Part shown: positions 28,172-36,021 of the stretch, one piece after another | Layout: each line of letters opens with the position of its first letter | How positions within the stretch are numbered: position 1 is the stretch's first letter | Source of the DNA: Larkinella rosea | Lineage (GTDB): Bacteria > Bacteroidota > Bacteroidia > Cytophagales > Spirosomataceae | DNA length: 64,000 bases | Reading direction: 5' to 3' | Assembly (NCBI RefSeq): GCF_003858635.1 | Contig: NZ_RQJO01000008.1 | Coordinates: 930,001-994,000 of the forward strand | Notes under the pieces: model-generated | What the model was told of the DNA's origin: nothing | Database searches by the model: none | Seen by the model: the letters and a program-made list of their open reading frames with translations, nothing else | Made by a program: the position numbers and the translations under genes

Positions 28172-28834
28172 TTAATCCCAGCACTCCATCAGCAGCAAAT
28201 CGCCGGTTCGGTATTGAATTTTGACAAAACCATCTTCGGCGGCTTCGTTGCTGCTGCCGGTGCGGTAACCTAAAGTCAGGCTTTCGTCGTTTAAATTGTA
28301 CTTGAGTCCTTCGGTGATAATGCCGTCGACCGTGCCGACCGGGATGAGGGAAATCGGCGTTCCTTTCGCGTACCATTTTTCGAACGACCCGGCCAGGGGC
28401 GTAATTTTCGAATGGTCGTCGACCATGACAATCTTGATGCGGTTTTTATACCGAATGATATTCGTCACATTGGTCATCGTATGGTCGGCGCGTCGGCCCG
28501 TGGCCCAAACGATGTTGACCGCCGGAAAACCGCGTTCGATCAGAAACTCAATACCTTTATCCAGATCGGTTTTGTTCTGGTCGGGCGTATGAATGATTTC
28601 AATCGGGTATTGTCGTTCGCGAATCAGTTCAAAATCAGGCTGGTAATCGAAATCTCCCAGTAGCGCATCCACCTTAATTTCCAGATCCAGCACGCGCCAG
28701 ATCGCATTGTCCAGCACCACCACGAACGGATTCCACTCGAGCAATTGCCCCAGCAGGTCCGGGTCGCAACTTTCGCCGTTGGCAATCAGCAACGCCGGTT
28801 CCTGTTTATCGCGAACGATGTGGTGGGAAGACAT
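28172..28834 (-). CDS. Thiamine pyrophosphokinase
   Basis: 220 residues. The family pattern is ALLIANGESCDP, VVLDNAIWRVLDLEIKVDAL, LLGDFDY (metal-binding Asp), DQNKTDLDKGIEFLI and WATGRRADHTMTN. The enzyme transfers pyrophosphate from ATP to thiamine to make TPP in the cytoplasm. Its stop codon directly abuts the porU stop (28171/28172), a zero-spacer convergent arrangement. The upstream gap to mobA holds only a half copy of the ATGAGTTAAGA repeat unit (see 30005-30061). Confidence 0.9.
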   Translation of the reverse strand: MSSHHIVRDKQEPALLIANGESCDPDLLGQLLEWNPFVVVLDNAIWRVLDLEIKVDALLGDFDYQPDFELIRERQYPIEIIHTPDQNKTDLDKGIEFLIERGFPAVNIVWATGRRADHTMTNVTNIIRYKNRIKIVMVDDHSKITPLAGSFEKWYAKGTPISLIPVGTVDGIITEGLKYNLNDESLTLGYRTGSSNEAAEDGFVKIQYRTGDLLLMECWD

Positions 28835-28909
28835 GGGGGAGTTATGAGTTAAGAATGATGAGTAATGGACGATGAATGGGCGGATAATTTGATTCGTAAT
28901 GATTGTGGG

Positions 28910-29548
28910 TTAGAAGGGCTGCTTTCCGGTTTGTAAAATTTGGCGGATTAGGGCCATATCGCCGGGTGTATTGGCGTTGGTTAATTCCTGAATGTTGTCG
29001 ATTTCCACCAATTCAATATCATTCGTCATTAAAATGGTTCGGGGATACGGCGTTCCGGCTTCGATCGCCCGCAAAATCGCCGGATAGACTGCCGGTTCCC
29101 AGATACAAAGGGAAGGGTCGGGAAAACGGAAATCGCTGTCCCAGATAACCGTCGCCATTTTATCCGGTTTGCGGTTTTCGACCAGTTTCCGGATCGATTG
29201 TTCGGACAACAGCGGCAAATCACAGACCACCGCCAGCCAGGCATGATGGGCGGATTGTTGCTCGAACGCCGTTAAAATACCAATCAATGGACCGGCTACC
29301 AACGCCTGGTCTTCAATCAGATTAAACCGGCTTCCGGCCAATTGGTTTGCCTGTTCCGCGTTGACTGACACAAAAACGGCGTCGCAATACGGAATCAGTA
29401 AATCATGCAGGTATTCAAACTGCGGTTTTCCGTGGTAGTCGATGGTGCTTTTGTCCACGCCCATGCGTGTGCTGCGCCCACCGGCCAGTACCAGACCCCG
29501 CAGGGGAGGAGTCGGCTCAGGCGGTTTTATGGAAATCATACTTGCCAC
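28910..29548 (-). CDS. mobA: Molybdenum cofactor guanylyltransferase-like protein
   Basis: 212 residues. Nucleotidyltransferase signature LVLAGGRSTRMGVDKSTIDY near residue 20, a C-terminal-side VVCDLPLLSEQSIRKLV with the metal Asp, and VFVSVNAEQ are as in MobA. It attaches GMP (or CMP/AMP in related enzymes) to molybdopterin. Its start overlaps the 3' end of moaC by 32 bp (23 bp if Met4 is used), so the two are translationally coupled. Other moa/moe genes are not in the window. Confidence 0.9.
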   Translation of the reverse strand: MASMISIKPPEPTPPLRGLVLAGGRSTRMGVDKSTIDYHGKPQFEYLHDLLIPYCDAVFVSVNAEQANQLAGSRFNLIEDQALVAGPLIGILTAFEQQSAHHAWLAVVCDLPLLSEQSIRKLVENRKPDKMATVIWDSDFRFPDPSLCIWEPAVYPAILRAIEAGTPYPRTILMTNDIELVEIDNIQELTNANTPGDMALIRQILQTGKQPF

Positions 29549-29987
29549 CGGTTTTGTCTAACAACCGGGTTTCCTTGATCACAATATCGTGCGAAAACGC
29601 CTTGCACATGTCGTAAACCGTCAAAGCGGCCACCGACGCACCCACCAAAGCTTCCATTTCCACGCCGGTTTTGGCTTCAAGTGCGGTGGTGCATTCGATA
29701 ATGACTTCATTTCCTTCGGCCACAATCGTAAACTTGCAACTGTCCAGACCGAGCGGATGGCAGAGCGGAATCAGGTCGGAGGTACGTTTGGCGGCCATGG
29801 TTCCGGCGATAATGGCGGTCTGAAAAACCGGTCCTTTCTTCGTCTGAATATCCTGCCCCTGTAACTGCCGCATGATCTCGTCGTTCAGCACGACAATACT
29901 CCGGGCCCGGGCCACCCGCCGGGTGACGGCCTTGTCGCCAACGTCAACCATTGACGGATTGTCTTTTGAATCTAAGTGGGAAAACAT
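29517..29987 (-). CDS. moaC: Cyclic pyranopterin monophosphate synthase
   Basis: 156 residues, the family's usual length. Motifs: MVDVGDKAVTRRVARARSIV, GTMAAKRTSDLIPLCHPLGL, TTALEAKTGVEMEALVGASV, ALTVYDMCKAFSHDIVIKET. It makes cyclic pyranopterin monophosphate in molybdenum-cofactor synthesis. First gene of a moaC-mobA pair; the region just upstream is the 23-bp perfect palindrome at the end of maf. Confidence 0.97.
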   Translation of the reverse strand: MFSHLDSKDNPSMVDVGDKAVTRRVARARSIVVLNDEIMRQLQGQDIQTKKGPVFQTAIIAGTMAAKRTSDLIPLCHPLGLDSCKFTIVAEGNEVIIECTTALEAKTGVEMEALVGASVAALTVYDMCKAFSHDIVIKETRLLDKTGGKYDFHKTA

Positions 29988-30004
29988 AATGAGTTAAAAG
30001 TTAT

Positions 30005-30061
30005 GAGTGATGAGTTAAGACGGGGCCAACCGCCGGGCGGCCCCGTCTTAACTCATCACTC
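30005..30061. repeat. Perfect 23-bp inverted repeat overlapping the end of maf
   Basis: Arms 30005-30027 and 30039-30061 are perfectly complementary (23 of 23) around an 11-nt loop. The right arm contains the stop codon of maf and its last three codons. A related single arm, TTATGAGTTAAGA, is visible near 28850. No T-tract follows on either strand. Confidence 0.92.
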
Positions 30062-30632
30062 TTGATTCGTAATTCCGAAGGGCCTGGTAGACGCGGTGGA
30101 CGGGCAGCCCCATAACCGTATAGAACGAACCTTCGATGCGCTGGATGCCGATCATGCCGATGGGTTCCTGCACGCCGTAGGCACCGGCTTTGTCGAACGG
30201 GCGGTATTGCTCGACGTAGGATTTGATTTCGTAATCGTCCAGCGGATTGAAAAAAACCGTCGCAACATCGGTGAACGAAATGATTTCTTCCGCCGAGAGC
30301 AGGCAAACGCCGGTCATGACCTGGTGCGCCCGGCCCGAAAGCCGCCGGAGCATGGCCACGGCCTCGTCGGAGTCGGCCGGTTTATTCAGAATATCGGTAT
30401 CAACCACCACAATCGTATCGGCACACAGAACCAGTTGGTCGCCCAGATCGGCCCGAAATTGGTCGGCTTTCTGACGGGCCAGAAACGAAGGGACGTCGGC
30501 AACGGGCATATCCGCCGGGAAGGCTTCGTCGGTTGGTCGAACATCGACGCGGAACGTACAGCCCATTTCACGCATGAGCTGCTGGCGTCGGGGCGAATTG
30601 GATGCCAGCACCAGTGGTCGGGTCAATTGCAT
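30048..30632 (-). CDS. maf: Maf family nucleotide pyrophosphatase
   Basis: 194 residues. The Maf signature LVLASNSPRRQQLMREMGCT, then TDEAFPADMP, LCADTIVVVDTDILNKPAD and LSGRAHQVMTGVCLL identify a dTTP/UTP or modified-nucleotide pyrophosphatase that removes non-canonical nucleotides and affects septation. The C-terminus VMS-stop is encoded by the right arm of the palindrome at 30005-30061. Same strand as moaC, from which it is separated by that palindrome. Confidence 0.95.
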   Translation of the reverse strand: MQLTRPLVLASNSPRRQQLMREMGCTFRVDVRPTDEAFPADMPVADVPSFLARQKADQFRADLGDQLVLCADTIVVVDTDILNKPADSDEAVAMLRRLSGRAHQVMTGVCLLSAEEIISFTDVATVFFNPLDDYEIKSYVEQYRPFDKAGAYGVQEPIGMIGIQRIEGSFYTVMGLPVHRVYQALRNYESRVMS

Positions 30633-30717
30633 GGATTTGTGGAAAATTTTTCGTATACTTTAAACGCTTAACTGGAAAGAAGCATCTTTTTACCGCAAAC
30701 ATAACAACTAAACCGTC

Positions 30718-31245
30718 TTGAAAACAGACTTTCAGATTCGAACCGCTACCCCGGACGATGCCGCTGCGCTGACCGAACTGTCGATTCGGACCATGCGGGA
30801 AGCTTTTGGGCCGCCCCACAATCCGGCGGAGCTGGTGGAAGCGTATATTGAAGAAACCTTTTCGGTGGACCAGATCAGGCAGGAGTTACTGGATGCGAGA
30901 GCAACCTTTTTACTGTCGATTGGTCCGGGTCAGGAGGTGGCTGGATACGCCAAACTGCGTCGAAACCGCCCTCCCCGGCAGCTAAAAGGCCAACATGCGA
31001 TCGAAATTCAGCGTTTATATGTATCGGATCGGCAAATTGGGAAAGGATTGGGGCGAAACTTGATGGAAAGTTGTCTGAATCTGGCCCGGCAGGAAGGGTA
31101 TCAAACCGTCTGGCTGGGCGTGTGGGAACGAAACAAACGGGCCATTGCCTTTTATGAAAAAACCGGTTTTCAGCGGTGTGGCTGGCATTATTTCCAGTTT
31201 GGCGACGAGCGGCAGCGGGATTACTGGATGAAAAAAGAAGTTTAG
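30718..31245 (+). CDS. GNAT family N-acetyltransferase
   Basis: 175 residues from a TTG start; no ATG or GTG fits better, and residues 1-30 match the family beginning (QIRTATPDDAAALTELSIRT). The acetyl-CoA site is IQRLYVSDRQIGKGLGRNLM (R/Q-x-x-G-x-G/A) followed by GYQTVWLGVWERNKRAIAFY and EKTGFQRCG, typical of GNAT enzymes acting on amines of small molecules or proteins. It is followed after 4 bp by the barrel protein gene, probably the same transcript. Confidence 0.88.
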   Translation: MKTDFQIRTATPDDAAALTELSIRTMREAFGPPHNPAELVEAYIEETFSVDQIRQELLDARATFLLSIGPGQEVAGYAKLRRNRPPRQLKGQHAIEIQRLYVSDRQIGKGLGRNLMESCLNLARQEGYQTVWLGVWERNKRAIAFYEKTGFQRCGWHYFQFGDERQRDYWMKKEV

Positions 31246-31249
31246 TTGC

Positions 31250-33208
31250 GTGAAACAATTGCTACGTCGTCAGAGCCATTTCGGTAACACGCCATTCGTT
31301 CGGATGAGCTGGCTGGCCGGATTATGGCTTCTGCTGACAGTTTCGGTTTCGGTAGCGCAGAAAATTAAAATCCCCGTTCCCGACACCCGCAGCGACTCGC
31401 TCACCCTGACGGATTCGATTTCAAAAGGCATTCGGGACAGCAAACAGATTGCCCGAGACAGTTTGTTTTATACCAAACTAAAAAACCGGATGTTTAAACA
31501 CCGGGTGACGCGGGAACTGCACAAGTTGCTGTTTCACGATAATTACAACAGCCGGATCAAAACCGGGGATGTTAACGAAATTGAAGTCAATCCGTTTATA
31601 CAGTACCAGGGTCGGGTTATCAACAAAATTTACGTCCGGCGGCTGGGCGTTTTTGGGCCGAGTGTATACGATACGCTGCGCCGACCACGAAGCTGGCTGG
31701 AACGGACCGCTAACCAGCTTCACGCGGATACGCGCGAGGGCGTCATCCGGCGGTCGTTTCTGCTGTTCGAAGAGGGCGACCGCGTCAGCCCGGATACGTT
31801 ACGCGACAACGAACGGTTGCTGCGGAGCTCCAATGTGTTTCACGATGCCCGGATCATTGTGGTGCCGCACGGCAATAGCCACGGTTTTGTCGATGTCTAC
31901 GTCATTACGCAGGACGTCTGGTCGCTGCTGCCGTCGGGAAGCGTGGGCGCTTTAAACCGGTTTGACCTGCGGCTTGAGCAGCGAAACTTTCGGGGCCTTG
32001 CGCATACGTTTAGTAATCAGGTGTCCTATAACGGCACGGATCCTTTTCAGAAACTCGAATACCGGGGGCGGTATATCATTCCATACATCGGTAAAACCTT
32101 TTTCACGGGCCAGGCCGATCTGGTGCAGACCCGGGATCTGAAACAATATTCCCTCCGGTTTTATCGCCCGTTTCTGACACCGGATACGAAATGGGCCGGT
32201 TCGGCCGAACTGAGCTACAACCGCTTTCCCCGCTACGTGGTTTTTTCGGAAGATACGGCGCGGCTCACCCGACTGGGCTACTATTACAACGACATCTGGG
32301 CGGGTTATGCCTTCAAACCCTTTTTCAGTTTTCTGGGTGAAGGCGACGACCGGACGCGGCTGGTCGTCGCGGCCCGGTTTACACGACTGGCCTTTACCAG
32401 CCGACCGGAGGTGCGGGCCGATACCAATCAATTGTTCCAGAATACCAATGCGACCCTCTTCAGCATCGGTTTGTCGCGCCGTCGCTACGTCCGCGACGTG
32501 TTGATCTACGGTTTTGGACGAACAGAGGACGTTCCGTACGGGAGCCTGGCGTCGATTGTGGCAGGCTACGACAACGCCGAACTGGGCCAACGTAAGTACC
32601 TGGGATTCAAATATTCGAAAGCCCATTACCTGGAGTCGTTTGGCTATTTGTACGGTGCGTTGAGTATCGGGAGTTACCTGCGCAGCAAGACCCAGGTTGA
32701 GCAGGGCGTTCTGACGCTGGAATCGAGTTATTTTACGCCCCTTCGAACGACGAACTGGGGTAACTGGCGGCATTTCATCAACTTCCGGTATACGATGGGC
32801 GCTGAGCGGTTTACGAATGAGTACATTACGCTTAGTGGCCGCGACCGGCTTGGCATCAACAACGACAATTTGCGTGGTACCCGGTTGTTGCTCACCAACA
32901 TCGAAAACCTGCTTTTTTCACGGCTGAATATTGTCGGTTTTCGGGTGGCTATTGTCACCTTCGCCAACCTGGGTCTGGTGAGTTACCAGACCCGAAAATT
33001 ATTTCAGGGGCCTTTGTATCAGGGGTATGGCGTGGCTTTCCGGCTGCGGAACGAAAACCTGACGTTCAACAGTTTTCAGATACGGATTGCCTGGTATCCG
33101 AATATTCCGGGCAATGCCGCCCCCTTCCGACCCGCCTTTGAAGGTGTTCCCACGGCCCGTTTCCGCGACTTTGACACCTCCGCTCCGGAAATTATTCCAT
33201 ACCGCTGA
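31250..33208 (+). CDS. Outer-membrane beta-barrel protein, BamA/TamA-like
   Basis: 652 residues. The GTG start 4 bp after the acetyltransferase stop is likely; an ATG at 31304 (MSWLAGLWLLLTVSVSVAQ) would start directly at the signal peptide. After the signal, a POTRA-like segment (IKTGDVNEIEVNPFIQYQGR; VIRRSFLLFEEGDRVSPDTL; RDNERLLRSSNVFHDARIIV; VDVYVITQDVWSLLPS) precedes a long C-terminal region of alternating aromatic/charged strands typical of a 16-strand barrel. Proteins of this family are surface-antigen/BamA relatives of unknown cargo in Bacteroidota. The partner on the periplasmic side is not in the window. Confidence 0.82.
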   Translation: MKQLLRRQSHFGNTPFVRMSWLAGLWLLLTVSVSVAQKIKIPVPDTRSDSLTLTDSISKGIRDSKQIARDSLFYTKLKNRMFKHRVTRELHKLLFHDNYNSRIKTGDVNEIEVNPFIQYQGRVINKIYVRRLGVFGPSVYDTLRRPRSWLERTANQLHADTREGVIRRSFLLFEEGDRVSPDTLRDNERLLRSSNVFHDARIIVVPHGNSHGFVDVYVITQDVWSLLPSGSVGALNRFDLRLEQRNFRGLAHTFSNQVSYNGTDPFQKLEYRGRYIIPYIGKTFFTGQADLVQTRDLKQYSLRFYRPFLTPDTKWAGSAELSYNRFPRYVVFSEDTARLTRLGYYYNDIWAGYAFKPFFSFLGEGDDRTRLVVAARFTRLAFTSRPEVRADTNQLFQNTNATLFSIGLSRRRYVRDVLIYGFGRTEDVPYGSLASIVAGYDNAELGQRKYLGFKYSKAHYLESFGYLYGALSIGSYLRSKTQVEQGVLTLESSYFTPLRTTNWGNWRHFINFRYTMGAERFTNEYITLSGRDRLGINNDNLRGTRLLLTNIENLLFSRLNIVGFRVAIVTFANLGLVSYQTRKLFQGPLYQGYGVAFRLRNENLTFNSFQIRIAWYPNIPGNAAPFRPAFEGVPTARFRDFDTSAPEIIPYR

Positions 33209-33228
33209 AACTTTTTTTAATATTAGTG

Positions 33229-33260
33229 TTGTTACATTAAATGTATAGACAGTATATTTG
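33229..33260 (+). promoter_or_regulatory. marR promoter with an embedded dyad operator
   Basis: TTG at 33229-33231 and TATATTTG at 33253-33260 are 21 bp apart. The spacer contains a symmetrical dyad TACATTAAATGTA at 33233-33245, and GTAACGTTAAATGG follows the -7 box. A dyad between -33 and -7 is the classical place for an autoregulating MarR protein to bind. Confidence 0.5.
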
Positions 33261-33341
33261 TAACGTTAAATGGAAATGGTAATTATTGGTTAAATAGTTA
33301 TTTTGCATCTGAACCGATAACGCCGTTCCCTTTTAGCCCTA

Positions 33342-33809
33342 ATGACAATGCCAATCGAACATGACATAAAGCAAACCACCTCGTTCAGGTCACCGTATCA
33401 CCGGATGACGGTAAACCTGATGTATACCAACGGCTGGGTATGCGACGAGCAGATGTATCTCTTAAAGCCGTATGGGTTAACCATTCAGCAATATAACGTG
33501 CTACGGATTTTGCGCGGGCAGTATCCCAACCCGGTTAAAGTGGCGGACATTACCGAGCGAATGCTGGACAAAATGTCGAATGCATCCCGGTTGGTCGATA
33601 AATTGCTGGCCAAAGAGTTAGCCCAACGTACCGAATGCCCCAACGATCGCCGGGCGGTTGATGTGGTGATTACGGAAAAGGGACTGGATCTGTTGAAAAT
33701 GATGGATCAGCACCAGAATCAGTGGGAAACGCGGTTTCATAACATTACCGAAGCTGAAGCCAATGAGCTGAACCGGTTGCTGGACAAACTCCGCGGATCA
33801 ACCGAATAG
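33342..33809 (+). CDS. MarR-family transcriptional regulator
   Basis: 155 residues. The winged-helix motif runs from YGLTIQQYNVLRILRGQYPN, through VKVADITERMLDKMSNASRL, VDKLLAKELAQRTECPNDRR to AVDVVITEKGLDLLKMMDQH, as in MarR. Dimerisation helices flank it at both ends. Directly upstream of the YceI gene with a 67-bp gap, a pairing widespread in Bacteroidota; it probably controls both genes through the operator at 33233-33245. The ligand is unknown. Confidence 0.93.
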   Translation: MTMPIEHDIKQTTSFRSPYHRMTVNLMYTNGWVCDEQMYLLKPYGLTIQQYNVLRILRGQYPNPVKVADITERMLDKMSNASRLVDKLLAKELAQRTECPNDRRAVDVVITEKGLDLLKMMDQHQNQWETRFHNITEAEANELNRLLDKLRGSTE

Positions 33810-33876
33810 AGTTCCCAATTTTTTAGTTCATAAATCAATCAATTTACAACCAACCAACTTCCCTAAGTTTAATCTC

Positions 33877-34554
33877 ATGTACAAGCAAATTTTAGTAGGA
33901 TTCGTGGCCACAGCCGTGGCATTGAGCACTTCCGTCGCAGTAGCCGGAACATCCGATCGTGGCAATGACAAAACGGCCAAAAAGAGTGTCGCCAAAACGA
34001 CGACCTATAACATCGATACCGACAAAAGTGTATTGACCTGGAATGGTAAAAAAGTAACGGGTGAGCATACCGGCCCCGTTAAAGCCGAAAAGGGCTATTT
34101 AACCCTGAGCGGCAATCAGTTGAAAGGTGGTGTCGTGTCGATCGATCTGCGGACCATCACCAGCACCGACCTGAAAGACAACAAGGAATACCACGACAAA
34201 CTGATCAATCACCTGAAGTCAGACGATTTCTTTTCGGTGGAAAAACACCCGGTTGCTACGTTTAAAATCACCAAAGTGAAACCGCTGAATGGAAGTGTTT
34301 CGGATGTAACCGGTGACCTGACCATCAAGGGAATTACGAATCCGGTAACCTTCCCGGTAACGGTAGCCGTTTCCGGCAATACGCTGAATGCCACCGGTAA
34401 AGCAACGATCAACCGCGCAAAATTCGATATCCGCTACGGTTCAAAGTCATTCTTCGATAACCTCGGCGACAAAGTGATCTACGATGACTTCACCGTTGAT
34501 CTGAATATTGTTGCCACCGCCGACAACACTTCATCAGCCGTCAAGACTAAATAA
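33877..34554 (+). CDS. YceI family periplasmic lipid-binding protein
   Basis: 225 residues with a signal peptide ending STSVAVAG. The YceI fold is marked by TTYNIDTDKSVLTWNGKKVT, GYLTLSGNQLKGGVVSIDLR, YHDKLINHLKSDDFFSVEKH, PVATFKITKV and GDLTIKGITNPVTFPVTV. YceI proteins bind isoprenoid-type lipids in a lipocalin-like barrel. Second gene of the marR unit, ending at the terminator 34576-34615. Confidence 0.93.
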   Translation: MYKQILVGFVATAVALSTSVAVAGTSDRGNDKTAKKSVAKTTTYNIDTDKSVLTWNGKKVTGEHTGPVKAEKGYLTLSGNQLKGGVVSIDLRTITSTDLKDNKEYHDKLINHLKSDDFFSVEKHPVATFKITKVKPLNGSVSDVTGDLTIKGITNPVTFPVTVAVSGNTLNATGKATINRAKFDIRYGSKSFFDNLGDKVIYDDFTVDLNIVATADNTSSAVKTK

Positions 34555-34575
34555 GTTCTTAGTCTTCTATGGATC

Positions 34576-34615
34576 AAAACCGCACCGCTGACAGCAGCGT
34601 GCGGTTTTTTGTTTT
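34576..34615 (+). terminator. Intrinsic terminator after yceI
   Basis: AAAACCGCACCGCTG pairs with CAGCGTGCGGTTTT, one bulged C, around ACAG, followed by a T-rich tract. It lies between converging yceI and the HsdR_N-domain gene and touches the latter's stop codon. Confidence 0.88.
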
Positions 34616-35058
34616 CAGTCAAACCGGGGGAGATCGTCCAGAAAATCAACGGTTTGGAGTTGGTAATCGACGCAGCAGCAGAAGTGCGTCAGGCCGTTGG
34701 TCACCACAAGGTAAGGTGCCTGATGAACGTGGTTGTAGCGGGCGATCTGATCGAATACCTGCTGGTTAACAGTCACCTGGGGCGCTTTGCATTCGACCAG
34801 CAGGAACGGTTTTCCCAGGCGGTCGAACACCAGAATGTCGGTCCGTTTCCGAAGCTGATTCAATTTCAAACCACCTTCGCTTCGAATCAATGATTTCGGA
34901 TACCCGTACTGATTCAGCAGCAGATGGACGACGTGTTGCCGAACCCATTCTTCCGGCGTGATCAGCACATACTTCTTGCGCAGCACATCGAAAATATACG
35001 GTTTCCCTTCGATCTGCTTCGTATTGTAATCAAAAACCGGTAGGTTTAGCGACTCCAT
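34615..35058 (-). CDS. Stand-alone HsdR N-terminal-domain (PD-(D/E)XK nuclease-like) protein
   Basis: 147 residues. It corresponds to the N-terminal nuclease domain of type I restriction HsdR: PEEWVRQHVVHLLLNQYGYP, SLIRSEGGLKLN, KRTDILVFD and LLVECKAPQV give the Glu-(x)-Asp-(x)-Glu-x-Lys pattern of PD-(D/E)XK nucleases. No helicase domain, hsdM or hsdS is nearby, so this is not a restriction operon. Similar single-domain proteins are widespread in Bacteroidota and lie near amn. Function unknown; a nucleic-acid repair or regulatory role is a guess. Confidence 0.82.
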   Translation of the reverse strand: MESLNLPVFDYNTKQIEGKPYIFDVLRKKYVLITPEEWVRQHVVHLLLNQYGYPKSLIRSEGGLKLNQLRKRTDILVFDRLGKPFLLVECKAPQVTVNQQVFDQIARYNHVHQAPYLVVTNGLTHFCCCVDYQLQTVDFLDDLPRFD

Positions 35059-35063
35059 TCTCC

Positions 35064-35175
35064 AAAAATAAGGATTAGAGGAGGAAAGGAAAAAAGGAGG
35101 AAAGGATTAGAGAAAAAACTAGTAATCACATCCGCCCATAATCCCTTTCTCCCTTTTTCCCTTTCTCCTTTATTT
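35064..35175. repeat. Purine-rich imperfect inverted repeat upstream of amn
   Basis: A GGAAAGG/GGAGGAAAGG-type purine run (about 35064-35109) pairs imperfectly with a pyrimidine run (35139-35175), roughly 80% over 31 nt. It lies in the divergent gap between the HsdR_N and amn genes, so it could affect both promoters or simply be a decayed copy of the window's palindromes. Confidence 0.55.
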
Positions 35176-35179
35176 ACTC

Positions 35180-35950
35180 ATGAAAACGAAACAGGAAATT
35201 GTTCAGAACTGGCTGCCCCGCTATACCGGAACGCCCATCGAAGTATTTGGCGAGTACATTTTGCTGACGAATTTTATCAATTACGTCGAGTTATTCGCCC
35301 AAAAATACGGGACGGAAATCTACGGGATGGGCCGGGCCATGCAAACCGCAACGGCGGATAACATCACCATCATTAACTTCGGAATGGGCAGTGCGATGGC
35401 GGCCACCGTCATGGATTTGCTGACCGCCGTGAGCCCGAAAGCAGTTTTGTTTCTGGGGAAATGCGGAGGGCTGAAAAAGACGCTGGTCGGTGATCTGGTT
35501 TTACCCATTGCGGCCATTCGGGGCGACGGAACCAGCAATGATTACATGCAGCCCGAAATTCCAGCGCTGCCGTCGTTCCGGTTGCAGCGGGCGGTTTCGT
35601 CCATGATCAAGAAACACGAACTGGATTACTGGACCGGTACGGTTTATACGACCAACCGGCGCATCTGGGAACACGACGAAACGTTCAAGGAATACCTGCG
35701 CGAAATCCGGGCAATGGCCATCGACATGGAAACCGCCACGATTTTCATTGTCGGTTTTGCGAACGCCATTCCGCACGGCGCGCTGCTGCTGGTGTCCGAT
35801 AATCCGATGGTTCCGGAAGGCGTCAAAACGGAAGAAAGCGACAAACGCGTCACCGGTACGTTCGTCGAAATGCACCTCCAGATTGGTATCGATTCCCTCC
35901 GCGAACTCGCCACCTCCGGCGAGTCCGTCAAACACCTGCGGTTTGAATGA
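35180..35950 (+). CDS. amn: AMP nucleosidase
   Basis: 256 residues, the short Bacteroidota form (E. coli Amn is about 480 residues). The phosphorylase-fold motifs are GEYILLTNFINYVELFAQKY, INFGMGSAMAATVMDLLTAV, VLFLGKCGGLKKTLVGDLVL and AIDMETATIFIVGFANAIPH (ribose/base contacts with the ME-T motif). It splits AMP to adenine and ribose 5-phosphate, controlling the adenylate pool. The 3' end is followed directly by the palindrome 35952-36015. Confidence 0.92.
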   Translation: MKTKQEIVQNWLPRYTGTPIEVFGEYILLTNFINYVELFAQKYGTEIYGMGRAMQTATADNITIINFGMGSAMAATVMDLLTAVSPKAVLFLGKCGGLKKTLVGDLVLPIAAIRGDGTSNDYMQPEIPALPSFRLQRAVSSMIKKHELDYWTGTVYTTNRRIWEHDETFKEYLREIRAMAIDMETATIFIVGFANAIPHGALLLVSDNPMVPEGVKTEESDKRVTGTFVEMHLQIGIDSLRELATSGESVKHLRFE

Positions 35951-35951
35951 T

Positions 35952-36015
35952 GAACAATTAATAATGAACAATGAACAGGCTGACGCACGTTTTCATCGTT
36001 CATTATTAATTGTTC
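35952..36015. repeat. Perfect 18-bp inverted repeat after amn
   Basis: Arms 35952-35969 and 35998-36015 pair at 18 of 18 around a 28-nt loop, AT-rich (GAACAATTAATAATGAAC). It starts one base after the amn stop and ends 6 bp before the TPR gene's stop, filling the gap between converging genes. It resembles the ATTCATTATTC element at 3245-3345. Confidence 0.88.
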
Positions 36016-36021
36016 TTTCTA

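Noticed and set aside
34615-35058. Type I restriction-modification system
   Set aside because: Only the HsdR N-terminal domain is present; there is no hsdM, hsdS or helicase region.
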